A DNA stretch of 40,917 nucleotides from Akkermansia muciniphila (GTDB lineage: Bacteria; Verrucomicrobiota; Verrucomicrobiia; Limisphaerales; BJHT01): assembly GCA_945861535.1 (NCBI GenBank), contig CAMAUZ010000071.1, forward strand, positions 1 to 40,917, in the 5' to 3' direction. Both the position numbers and the translations under genes were made by a program. Every line of letters begins with the position of its first letter. Within the stretch, counting starts at the first letter, position 1. Below the pieces are notes generated by a model. The model saw only the letters and a program-made list of their open reading frames with translations, did not search any database and was not told the origin of the DNA. Positions 7,623 through 14,534 of this stretch are shown one piece after another.

Positions 7623-8729
7623 TCAACGCGGAGCCAGCGTGGGGGTCGGGAACCATTGGCCGGGCGAATTGGCGCTGGCGCGAAACCGATCAAGGAGGCT
7701 GGCCGTCAGCAGGCTGCGCGGCGCTGGCCACGGGGCGGTACCGGTGCGGAAAAAATTTTCCAGCGCGGCGACGAGCGGGGTGAAGTGTTCCTGCGCGGGA
7801 ACGGGGGCGCGGAAGAGTTGGGCGGAGATTTCGCGGCCGTTCTGCAGACGGATGGCGAAGTTGTAATCGGCCACCACGCCATCCAACACGAGCAACGCGG
7901 AGCGCACACCGTCGGTGTGTTCCAGCAGCCAGCCGCGCGGGTCGCGCGCCAGTCCGGGCACGACGCCACGGCCGACCAAATCTTGCGTGCGGCCATCGAG
8001 GAGGGTGTTGCCTTGGGGTGAGTCCGAGCGCGAGAGGGCGGAGGAGAGGAGCGGCCACGACCAGTCGCCGTGGTTGGCGGCGCGCCACATCTCGGGACCG
8101 GCGAGGAACTTCACTCGCCGCACGCCGCGCTCGCCGCCGGCGCGGCGTTCGAGCAATGGAAGCAGGCCGTCGAGCGCGTGCAATTCGGCGAGCGGCGACG
8201 GGCCTTGCACGACGATGAGAGCCTCGGCCACGCGGGCGTGCGCGGGCAAATCCACCGGCGGGAGACGCCACGTCAGCGGCAGCGCGGTGCCCGCGGCGAG
8301 CGGGATCTGGCGCAATTCGGCGCGGCGGAGGGCGGTTTGCGCGGCGGCGGGATTGGCGGCCAGCGCGCCGTGAATGAAACACGCGGCGCCGCGCGGGGCA
8401 TGTTCGAGCACGGCGGTGACAAGCGCCTCCGCGGGCGCGATGGCGGTGCTGCGTGGCACCAGCACGATGGCGTCCGCGGTGCGCAGGGCGTCGGCGACGG
8501 TGGATGCGAGTTTCAGGCCGTGGTCAGCGACGCGACGGGACAGTTCTGAATTTTCACCCGTGGTGCTGGCGGCGTCCGCAGCGAGATGGGCGACGACTTT
8601 TATGCCCGCGACGCGGTGGAATTGCCCGTCGCGCCGGTAGCCGAGGAGGAAGCGGTCGAGGAGCTGTTGAGCCGGCGTTTGCAGCGCGAACTCATCGAGC
8701 ACGAAGGTGATTTGGCGGAGAGGAGGCAT
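7623..8729 (-). CDS. unrecognised protein, soluble paralogue of the Tat-exported protein at 9295-10659
   Basis: The 368-residue product has no signal peptide and begins MPPLRQITFVLDEF. It shares blocks with the neighbouring 454-residue protein: PLAAGTALPLTWRLPPVDLP against PLLAGSSLPVTWRIPEVEIP, and ERRAGGERGVRRV against ERRAGGETGVKSV. The paralogue's GEHGDYP segment is here VPRSTAI, so a possible functional site is lost or changed. I do not recognise a named family; the alternating strand/helix pattern of the N-terminal half suggests a Rossmann-like fold. The gene pair is divided by a repeat-filled 565-bp gap. Clearly coding by codon bias and homology to its neighbour; function unknown. Confidence 0.65.
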   Translation of the reverse strand: MPPLRQITFVLDEFALQTPAQQLLDRFLLGYRRDGQFHRVAGIKVVAHLAADAASTTGENSELSRRVADHGLKLASTVADALRTADAIVLVPRSTAIAPAEALVTAVLEHAPRGAACFIHGALAANPAAAQTALRRAELRQIPLAAGTALPLTWRLPPVDLPAHARVAEALIVVQGPSPLAELHALDGLLPLLERRAGGERGVRRVKFLAGPEMWRAANHGDWSWPLLSSALSRSDSPQGNTLLDGRTQDLVGRGVVPGLARDPRGWLLEHTDGVRSALLVLDGVVADYNFAIRLQNGREISAQLFRAPVPAQEHFTPLVAALENFFRTGTAPWPAPRSLLTASLLDRFRASANSPGQWFPTPTLAPR

Positions 8730-8782
8730 GGCGGGGCAAAGCTCAGAGCTTAAAGATCAAAGTTCAAAGGCGACCCCGAAAT

Positions 8783-8936
8783 GCGACGGGGAGCGCACGC
8801 GGCCCGCGTGCTGGTTTGGGCGGCCCGCCCAAACCATCGTTCCCCAGTCTGCTTTTTCTGCCGGGGGAAAGGTGTGTGGAACGAGGTTTTCGGCGGGCCG
8901 CCGAAAACGGCACGCCAGCGGCGTGCGCTCCCCAGG
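8783..8936. repeat. 154-bp palindromic element, copy 1
   Basis: The 13-bp arms GGGGAGCGCACGC and GCGTGCGCTCCCC enclose two internal palindromes, TTTGGGCGGCCCGCCCAAA and TTTTCGGCGGGCCGCCGAAA. The copy at 23689-23842 has the same length and orientation. Both lie just upstream of a leftward gene start. Confidence 0.85.
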
Positions 8937-9028
8937 GCCGCTTCGGAGCGCGGCTGTGTGCGGAGCACCAGCCGCAGCGCTTCGGGCCGGGCGAGCGGTC
9001 GCAGATTTGCACAGCACCTTCCCGCCGT

Positions 9029-9145
9029 CCCCTTCCCTCTGCGTTCCTTCCCAACGCTGCGGTGTTCTGATTGGCAGCCGCTCTCGACGGAGGTGCGGGG
9101 GAACAGAACACCGCAGAGAAGGGAAGGAACGCAGAGGGGGAAGGG
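9029..9145. repeat. 117-bp long imperfect hairpin
   Basis: The left arm holds CCTCTGCGTTCCTTCCC and GCGGTGTTCTG; the right arm holds CAGAACACCGC and GGGAAGGAACGCAGAGG in mirror order. This makes a two-part stem with small bulges around a loop of about 35 nt. No second copy was seen in the window. Confidence 0.7.
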
Positions 9146-9219
9146 AGGGATAGGTGACAAGCTGTCGCCGCCCCGAGGCGTCGCGCGCTCCGCTGCGGGG
9201 CGGTGTCTTGCTTCATTGG

Positions 9220-9253
9220 GCGTTGAATGTTGAACGTTGGACGTTGAGCGTTC
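9220..9253. repeat. GTTGAACGTT-type short iterated repeat, left copy
   Basis: Units of about 8-10 bp around GTTGAACGTT are iterated. The reverse complement resembles 10773-10811, so the two tracts form an inverted pair bracketing the gene at 9295-10659. Confidence 0.6.
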
Positions 9254-9294
9254 CCACCCTTGATTTCATTGCCTCTTTTCATTCGCGCCGGTTG

Positions 9295-10659
9295 CTATGC
9301 GTTCCAGAAATGCGGCCCCGGCGTGGGTTGGTAAGCGATGCGCAGGTCGGGCGTGGCGAGCGTCGCGCCGCCGCCGAGGAGCGAGTCCACGGCGTGGAGC
9401 GTCATGCCGGTGGTGAGGTAGTTGCGCTCGATGGGCCACGCGGTTTTGCCGGTGAGCACCATGTTCTCGATGTGGTGGACGAGCGGGCTGAAGAAGCTGG
9501 CGAGGGTACACATGGTCGGCGGCATCGGCAGGAACATCAGCGTGGAGATGATGTCGCCGCGCTGCGTGAGGCCGGCGTAGGTGAAGTCGTTCAGCGAGGC
9601 GGTGTCGCGATGGAACGGCTCGACGGTGCCGTTGAAATGGAAGGTCGTCGTGCGGAAGCCGTCGTGGTGCTCGAAAATGTAGGCGACCGCGAACGGGCTG
9701 ACGCGCCGCAGATGCGCGATCGACGGCTCGGCGAAGGTGTAGCCCGGCGCGGGCGCGAGGGTCTGGCTGCGGTTCAGCGCGGCCAAGCACAGGCGGCGGG
9801 TGGTCTCGCGTTCGCCGAGCAATTGCCAGACGGCTTCGTTTTTCAGGGCCTGCACGGATTTCACGCCGGTCTCGCCGCCCGCGCGGCGTTCCGACATGCA
9901 CTGCGCGGTCTCGATGGTGTGGATGTCGTAGTAGCCGTGATGCCCGTAGCCGACGCCCACGCTCTCGACCAGCGGCGTGCCGAGCGGGATCTCGACCTCC
10001 GGAATGCGCCAGGTGACCGGTAGCGACGAGCCGGCCAGCAGCGGGAAGCCGAGGCGCTGCGCGTCGCGGTAGGTCTCCTGCGCTTCGCGCCAGTCCATCG
10101 CGAAATGTTTGTCCTGAAACACCGGCACCGCGCGGCCCATGCGCTCGAAGGTGCGGACGGTGTCCTTGAAAAAACGGAAGCGCGGGTACAGCGGCTGGCC
10201 CTTGGCATCGCGCGGATAATCGCCGTGTTCGCCGATGATGAGCACGCCGTCCACCGCGAGCTGCGACCCGCCGAGCGTGAGCGCCTCGGCGATGGTGGGG
10301 AACAGTTTCACGCCGTGTCGCCGGGCGCGCTCGCGGCTCACGTCGGTCTCGGGAAATTGCTCGACGTAGAGCGACACCAAATCCAGCGGCGAGGTGTGGT
10401 GTTGTCCCTGCCAGCCGTAGCCCTCGAGCAGGCGGTCAACGAAATGCTGCCCGTGCGAGAACTTGCGGACGATGGTGGTGATCAGCGCGACGCGCCTGCG
10501 TTTGGGCGTGCCTTTCGCTCCGGGTGCGCCTGTGCTCGCGCTCATACCCGTGCTCGCGCGCGGCGCGGAACAGGACGTGAGCCACGGCAGCGCCGCCGCA
10601 CCCGCCATCACGCCCGCGAATTGGCGACGGGACAACGGAGGAATGGGGCGCGCAGGCAT
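9295..10659 (-). CDS. Tat-exported protein of unknown function, likely lipoprotein
   Basis: The 454-residue product begins with a twin-arginine signal, LSRRQFAGVMAGAAALPW (RR at 11-12), followed by LTSC with Cys30, which could be a lipobox. A charged KRRR segment precedes VALITTIVRKF and VDGVLIIGEHGDYP, which look like successive strands of a Rossmann-type fold. Other notable motifs are FQDKHFAMDW, PLLAGSSLPVTWR and IETAQCMSERRAGGETGV. I recall similar exported proteins in Planctomycetota/Verrucomicrobiota without a known role; no enzyme name is justified. It is paralogous to the 368-residue protein at 7623-8729. Tat export suggests folding, perhaps with a cofactor, in the cytoplasm first. 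Confidence 0.75.
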   Translation of the reverse strand: MPARPIPPLSRRQFAGVMAGAAALPWLTSCSAPRASTGMSASTGAPGAKGTPKRRRVALITTIVRKFSHGQHFVDRLLEGYGWQGQHHTSPLDLVSLYVEQFPETDVSRERARRHGVKLFPTIAEALTLGGSQLAVDGVLIIGEHGDYPRDAKGQPLYPRFRFFKDTVRTFERMGRAVPVFQDKHFAMDWREAQETYRDAQRLGFPLLAGSSLPVTWRIPEVEIPLGTPLVESVGVGYGHHGYYDIHTIETAQCMSERRAGGETGVKSVQALKNEAVWQLLGERETTRRLCLAALNRSQTLAPAPGYTFAEPSIAHLRRVSPFAVAYIFEHHDGFRTTTFHFNGTVEPFHRDTASLNDFTYAGLTQRGDIISTLMFLPMPPTMCTLASFFSPLVHHIENMVLTGKTAWPIERNYLTTGMTLHAVDSLLGGGATLATPDLRIAYQPTPGPHFWNA

Positions 10660-10772
10660 GGGAGGTAACTACCGGAGGGGGCCGGGGCTGCCAATGGGAA
10701 AGGGGTTTTGCGTGGGGAATAGCGGCTGGGGTGACGAGGCGGCACGCGGGCGTGGGGCAACGAGTGGGGAGA

Positions 10773-10811
10773 GAACGTTCAACGTTCAACGCTCAACTTT
10801 GAACGTTCAAA
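10773..10811. repeat. GTTGAACGTT-type short iterated repeat, right copy (inverted)
   Basis: GAACGTTCAACGTTCAACGC and following bases iterate the same unit as 9220-9253 in opposite orientation. The surrounding gap 10660-10897 shows no gene. Confidence 0.6.
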
Positions 10812-10897
10812 GCTGGAAATTGAGCGCCGCATGTTTCCCGGCTTGCTCCTCGTCTCCCGACTTCTCACCGGCCCGATCGCGAGAGCGCAGGCAAGCC

Positions 10898-11134
10898 TCA
10901 CGCCGGGATCGCCTCGCGCATCGGGCGGGTGCTGGCGGGCGGGAGTTCCTCGCCCGCGCGCTGCAGGTCCTCGATCACCTCGGCTACCAGCGCGCAAAGC
11001 TGGTGGTAAGCCTTCGCCTCTTTCTTATCGTGGCAAACTCCACCGTAGGGAAAGAGGTCCGGGCAATAGCCCACATATAACCCGTCCTCCTCTTCCCAGC
11101 GGACATACTTGAGATACTGGTCGTGTGCTTTCAT
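10898..11134 (-). CDS. hicB: HicB-type antitoxin of a HicAB pair
   Basis: The 78-residue product begins MKAHDQYLKYVRWEEEDGLY and continues VGYCPDLFPYGG, the HicB pattern of strand-E-D-G-x-Y-x-G-x-C-P-D. Its ATG overlaps the stop of the upstream hicA-like gene by four bases (ATGA, 11131-11134), a typical translationally coupled toxin-antitoxin layout. It should bind and silence HicA and may repress the operon. The C-terminus (PPASTRPMREAIPA) has no helix-turn-helix or ribbon-helix-helix, so DNA binding is uncertain. Confidence 0.8.
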   Translation of the reverse strand: MKAHDQYLKYVRWEEEDGLYVGYCPDLFPYGGVCHDKKEAKAYHQLCALVAEVIEDLQRAGEELPPASTRPMREAIPA

Positions 11135-11340
11135 TGGCTGATTTTGTAAATCGCACTGCGAATGTCGCGTTCCTGATAGTGCTGTGCGTCGTCGCTGCTC
11201 TGGCCGCGGAGAATCAGTGCGCCGGGGAAATTCGGATACCGAAATTTGCGGTGCGACCCATTGCCACCGGACGCGAGTGCGACGCCGGCGCGCTCAAGGT
11301 CGGCGACGAGCTGGCGAATCTTGCGTGGCTCGCGGCACAC
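11131..11340 (-). CDS. hicA: HicA-type mRNA interferase toxin
   Basis: The 69-residue frame contains KIRQLVADLERAGVALASGG, then NGSHRKFRYPNFPGALILRG and a C-terminal helix. This is the dsRBD-like HicA (YcfA) fold, with the catalytic His in GSHRK. HicA toxins cleave mRNA independently of ribosomes. I chose the GTG at 11340 because it gives the usual size and sits just before the first helix; the frame stays open far upstream but overlaps the divergent DUF4160 gene antisense. It forms an ATGA overlap with hicB. Toxin first, antitoxin second is the classical order. Confidence 0.72.
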   Translation of the reverse strand: MCREPRKIRQLVADLERAGVALASGGNGSHRKFRYPNFPGALILRGQSSDDAQHYQERDIRSAIYKISQ

Positions 11341-11424
11341 GTTGCCATGCGGGCTTGGGTGTTTCCAACATTCGATTCCCACCTCCAAGTTTGACACCGC
11401 TCGCGCGCCGGGCAGCCTCCCGGT

Positions 11425-11664
11425 GTGCCCACCGTGCTGCGCATCGGCCCTTATCGCTTCCACTTCTACAGCCGCGAAGGCAATGAGCCGCCGCACATTC
11501 ATGTGGCGCGCGACGATTCGGAAGCCAAGTTCTGGCTCGAACCGGTGGCGGTCGCCGCCAACTACGGATTTGGTGCCGCCGAACTGCGGGATCTCACGCG
11601 CCTCGTGGAAGAGCATTGCGAGGCACTGCTCGCTGCCTATATTCGCATTCATGGTCGCCGTTGA
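11425..11664 (+). CDS. DUF4160 domain protein
   Basis: The 79-residue product begins (M)PTVLRIGPYRFHFYSREGNE and continues PPHIHVARDDSEAKFWLEPV, the signature of DUF4160 (Pro-Pro-His-Ile-His-Val). The start is GTG at 11425, chosen because the family begins just before the first strand. It overlaps the following DUF2442 gene by 14 bases. DUF4160-DUF2442 pairs recur as small two-gene modules resembling toxin-antitoxin operons, but the biochemical role is not established. It is divergent from hicAB with only 84 bp between starts. Confidence 0.85.
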   Translation: MPTVLRIGPYRFHFYSREGNEPPHIHVARDDSEAKFWLEPVAVAANYGFGAAELRDLTRLVEEHCEALLAAYIRIHGRR

Positions 11665-11920
11665 AACAATTGAGCCTGCCGCCGCCTTGCGCTGCTGGGT
11701 TGAAGGTCGCCGTGTCTGGCTCGAGCTGGGCGACCAGCGTTGGATCAGTTTTCCGGCCGCCAAATATCCACGGCTGGCCGACGCTCCACAGAACCTCCTC
11801 GAAGCCGTGCAGCTTCGCGTCCACGGTCGCGCCTTGCGCTGGGAGGAACTGGACGAAGACATCTGGGTGGACGACGCGGTGCAGGGCCGCTTTCCCCAAC
11901 CGTTCGCAGCGGCGGTTTAA
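11651..11920 (+). CDS. DUF2442 domain protein
   Basis: The 89-residue product begins MVAVETIEPAAALRCWVEGR and contains WLELGDQRWISFPAAKYPRL, typical of DUF2442 (a strand pair followed by W-x-x-F-P-A-x-x-x-P-R-L). The ATG at 11651 lies inside the end of the DUF4160 gene, implying coupled translation. The partner role is likely but untested: possibly antitoxin or regulator. Confidence 0.82.
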   Translation: MVAVETIEPAAALRCWVEGRRVWLELGDQRWISFPAAKYPRLADAPQNLLEAVQLRVHGRALRWEELDEDIWVDDAVQGRFPQPFAAAV

Positions 11921-11962
11921 GCCACCGTCCCACCAACCCGCGGCACCTTCTGCCGCCCGCTT

Positions 11963-12991
11963 TCACCCCACCTGCACGACCGCTTTGATCACGCCCGTCT
12001 CGGGTTTCAACCAAGTGGGGAACACAGCGATCAATTCGTCGAAGGTCGCGCGGTGCGTGATCCACGGGCGGGTGTCGATGCGGCCGTCTTCGATGAGCTG
12101 GATGATGCGGGTGAAGTCGGGAGGCAGGGCGTTGCGGCTGGCGAGCAGGGTGAGTTCGCGGCGGTGCATGACGGGCGCGTGCGGAAAGGAAACTTCCTGC
12201 TGCGTGATGCCGACGTACACGACGCGACCGGTGAAGCCCGCGAAGGTGAGGGCGTTCCCCATCGACTTGTTGCTGCCGGTGGCGTCGATGACGACTTGCG
12301 CAAGCGTGCCGCTGGTGAGCTGGCGGAGGGTTTCGAGTTCGGTGCCGTCACCCTTGGACAGGATGGTGTCGGCGACGCCCATTTTCTCGCGCACGAAGGC
12401 GAGGCGCTGTTCGTTGAGGTCCATGACGATCGTGCGCGCGCCGCTGAGCTTGGCGAATTCGATGACCGACAGGCCGATGGGGCCGGCGCCGATGACGAGG
12501 ACGGTTTCGCCGGGGACGGGCTGGCCGCGGTTCACGGCGTGGCAGCCAATGGCGAGGGTCTCGACGAGGGCGCACTGTTCCGTCGAGAGGCGGTTGGCGG
12601 GATGGAGTTTGCGCGCGGGCAGGACGATGCGTTCGCACATGCCGCCGTCCATCATCACGCCGAGGACTTTCAGGGTTTCGCAGCAATTGGTGTGGCCGTG
12701 GCGGCACGGGTGGCATTGCTGACAGTTCATGTACGGCTCGACGGAGCAGCGGTCGCCGGGGCGGACGTGGGGGACGCCGGGGCCGACGGCGATCACCTCG
12801 ACGCCGAGTTCGTGGCCGGGGATGCGCGGGTAGCTGAAGAACGGCATCTTGCCGAGGAAGCCGCTGTAATCGGTGCCGCAGATGCCGATGCGATGCACGC
12901 GCACGAGGGCCTCGCCGGCTTGCGGCGGCGCGGGTTCGGCGATGTCGAGGGCGCGGAAGGACTGGGGTTTTTCGAGTTGCAGGGCTTTCAT
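11963..12991 (-). CDS. zinc-dependent medium-chain alcohol/polyol dehydrogenase
   Basis: The 342-residue MDR-family protein has the catalytic zinc region GICGTDYSG and PGHELGVE, the structural-zinc Cys cluster NCQQCHPCRHGHTNCC, and the Rossmann glycine motif VLVIGAGPIGLSV. It should oxidise a secondary alcohol with NAD(P), as do sorbitol, threonine or galactitol dehydrogenases; the substrate cannot be fixed. Start ATG at 12991 (MKALQLEKPQSF); the frame runs further upstream only through a palindromic repeat. It is divergent from the exported Gfo/Idh/MocA protein, and a sugar or polyol pathway is plausible for both. Confidence 0.9.
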   Translation of the reverse strand: MKALQLEKPQSFRALDIAEPAPPQAGEALVRVHRIGICGTDYSGFLGKMPFFSYPRIPGHELGVEVIAVGPGVPHVRPGDRCSVEPYMNCQQCHPCRHGHTNCCETLKVLGVMMDGGMCERIVLPARKLHPANRLSTEQCALVETLAIGCHAVNRGQPVPGETVLVIGAGPIGLSVIEFAKLSGARTIVMDLNEQRLAFVREKMGVADTILSKGDGTELETLRQLTSGTLAQVVIDATGSNKSMGNALTFAGFTGRVVYVGITQQEVSFPHAPVMHRRELTLLASRNALPPDFTRIIQLIEDGRIDTRPWITHRATFDELIAVFPTWLKPETGVIKAVVQVG

Positions 12992-13381
12992 GTTGTGAGC
13001 AGGCGCGGCGTTGGCGCGCGGCGCATTCTTAACGGTGAGAAGGGAGGGAAGGGAATCAGGAATTTTGGGGTGACGGGTGCGGTCGTATCTGCGCACAGCC
13101 CGCGTGTAGCGCAGACTTCCAAGTCTGCTGTATCGCGGGTTTCCAAACCCGCGGATGGTCCAGCCACCCAAAGTGCCTCGGTGGGTCGCACGCGTCCGCG
13201 ATCCCGTGGCAGCCGCCGATTTGGAAATCGGCGATACAGCAGGTTTGGAAACCTGCGCTACGGGTGCCTCCATTCCTTTGCCATCAGTCCGGTATTGTTG
13301 CGGGCGGGCGGCGTACGAATTCACCGCCTGAATTAGCCCCACCTCGCCCCGTCTGACACCCGATTCGCCAACCCAAAAATT
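12992..13381. other. divergent gap with multi-hairpin repeat
   Basis: No gene is visible. It separates the leftward dehydrogenase and rightward oxidoreductase starts, so promoters for both are expected. The middle is filled by the element at 13106-13261; the flanks show no clear promoter consensus. Confidence 0.45.
13106..13261. repeat. multi-hairpin palindromic element, copy 2
   Basis: Ends GTAGCGCAG and CTGCGCTAC enclose hairpins CAGACTTCCAAGTCTG, GCGGGTTTCCAAACCCGC, GCCGATTTGGAAATCGGC and GCAGGTTTGGAAACCTGC. The order and spacing match 372-497, with a longer centre. Confidence 0.85.
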
Positions 13382-14356
13382 ATGAAATCACGTCCTTTTT
13401 TCCTCACCGTTCTCACCTTGGTCGCGCTCCTTGCCAACGCCGCCAGCGCCGCCGATTTGCGCATCGGCATGATCGGCCTGGACACGTCGCATGTGCCGGC
13501 GTTTACCGAGATTTTGAACAATCCCGCCGCCAAGGGCCATGTGCCCGGTGCGAAGGTGGTCGCGGCGTTCAAGGGCGGCAGTGCGGACATCGAGTCGAGC
13601 TTCAAGCGCATCGATGGCTTCACGAAAACGCTGACGGAAAAATACGGCGTGAAGCTCTACGACAGCATCGAGGAGATGTGCAAAAACGTGGACGCGGTGA
13701 TGATCGAGAGCGTCGATGGCCGCCCGCATCTGGCGCAGGCGCGGCCGGTGATCGCGGCGGGCAAGCCGCTCTTCTTGGACAAGCCGATGGGCGGTTCGCT
13801 GAAGGATGTGCTGGAGATTTTCCGGCTGGCAAAAGCGGCGAAGGTGCCGGTGTTCAGCTCGTCGTCGCTGCGGTTTGCCAAGGCGGCGCAGGCGGTGCGC
13901 GGCGGCTCGATTGGCACGGTGAAATATTGCGAGGCCACCAGTCCGGCGAGTCTCGAGAAGACGCATCCCGACCTGTTCTGGTATGCGGTTCACGGCTGCG
14001 AGACGCTCTACACGATCATGGGGCGCGGGTGTGAAACGGTGAAGCGTGGTACGACGGCGGACGGCAAGATCGAGGTCGTCGGGACGTGGGCGGGCGGGCG
14101 CACGGGCATTTTCCGCGAGAGCAAAACCTACACGGGCGTGGCGAAGGGCGAGAAGGGCGAGGCGGCGATCGGCGCGTACGACGGCTATGCGCCGCTGGTG
14201 GTCGAGGTGATCAAGTTTTTCCAGACGGGCGTCGCGCCGGTGTCGCCCGAAGAAACCATCGAACTGTTCACGTTCATGGAAGCGGCCGACGAGAGCAAAC
14301 GCCAGGGCGGCGCGGCGGTGAAGCTCAGTGACGTGCTGAAAAAGAACGGCGGGTGA
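13382..14356 (+). CDS. exported Gfo/Idh/MocA-family oxidoreductase
   Basis: The 324-residue product has a Sec signal peptide, MKSRPFFLTVLTLVALLANA, with probable cleavage after ASA near 23. The mature protein starts LRIGMIGLDTSHVPAF, a Rossmann NAD(P)-binding strand. The family's EKP-like motif appears as FLDKPMGG, preceded by VIAAGKPL. The second half has the mixed beta-sheet domain typical of the family. These enzymes oxidise or reduce sugars and inositols; exported members are common in Planctomycetota and Verrucomicrobiota. ATG at 13382. A strong intrinsic terminator (14420-14462) follows the stop. Family certain, substrate unknown. Confidence 0.88.
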   Translation: MKSRPFFLTVLTLVALLANAASAADLRIGMIGLDTSHVPAFTEILNNPAAKGHVPGAKVVAAFKGGSADIESSFKRIDGFTKTLTEKYGVKLYDSIEEMCKNVDAVMIESVDGRPHLAQARPVIAAGKPLFLDKPMGGSLKDVLEIFRLAKAAKVPVFSSSSLRFAKAAQAVRGGSIGTVKYCEATSPASLEKTHPDLFWYAVHGCETLYTIMGRGCETVKRGTTADGKIEVVGTWAGGRTGIFRESKTYTGVAKGEKGEAAIGAYDGYAPLVVEVIKFFQTGVAPVSPEETIELFTFMEAADESKRQGGAAVKLSDVLKKNGG

Positions 14357-14380
14357 GCGGGCGCCGGGCGCGGTGATTTG

Positions 14381-14498
14381 AAACCACTAACCGGCACTAA
14401 CTGGCACTAATAAAAACCAATCCCAGCCACGCCGAGGAGTGAAGGCGGGCTGGGATTTTTTTGTTTTATTAGTGCCAGTTAGTGCCGGTTAGTGGTTT
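14381..14498. repeat. 35-bp perfect inverted repeat built of three 10-bp units, copy 1
   Basis: Left arm 14381-14415 and right arm 14464-14498 are exact reverse complements over 35 bp. Each arm iterates the unit CACTAACCGG / CACTAACTGG / CACTAATAAA. The interior holds an intrinsic terminator. A related element lies at 16661-16759. AT content is unlike the surrounding DNA. Confidence 0.9.
14420..14462 (+). terminator. Rho-independent terminator nested in the inverted repeat
   Basis: The stem ATCCCAGCC (14420-14428) pairs with GGCTGGGAT (14448-14456), followed by seven T (14456-14462). It lies 64 bp after the stop of the exported oxidoreductase. The enclosing 35-bp inverted arms could add a second, longer hairpin and terminate the convergent DMT transporter gene as well. 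Confidence 0.75.
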
Positions 14499-14534
14499 TT
14501 GATCTCCGTGGTCCGGCCGCGGACGGCGTGTGGT

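Larger units (their letters stand above)
8730..9294. other. gene-free gap made mostly of repeats
   Basis: No coding frame is credible. It contains a 154-bp element (8783-8936), a long hairpin (9029-9145) and a run of GTTGAA/ACGTT units (9220-9253). Promoter activity for the gene starting at 8729 should lie near 8730-8782, a relatively AT-rich stretch, but no consensus is clear. Confidence 0.5.

Noticed and set aside
11341-11862. Upstream extension of the hicA frame (up to 243 codons)
   Set aside because: It runs antisense through the DUF4160 and DUF2442 genes and is Ser/Arg-rich. HicA proteins are about 60-90 residues, so the GTG at 11340 is preferred.
12992-13342. N-terminal extension of the zinc dehydrogenase frame
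   Set aside because: It is translated from a palindromic repeat; the family start motif begins at the ATG at 12991.
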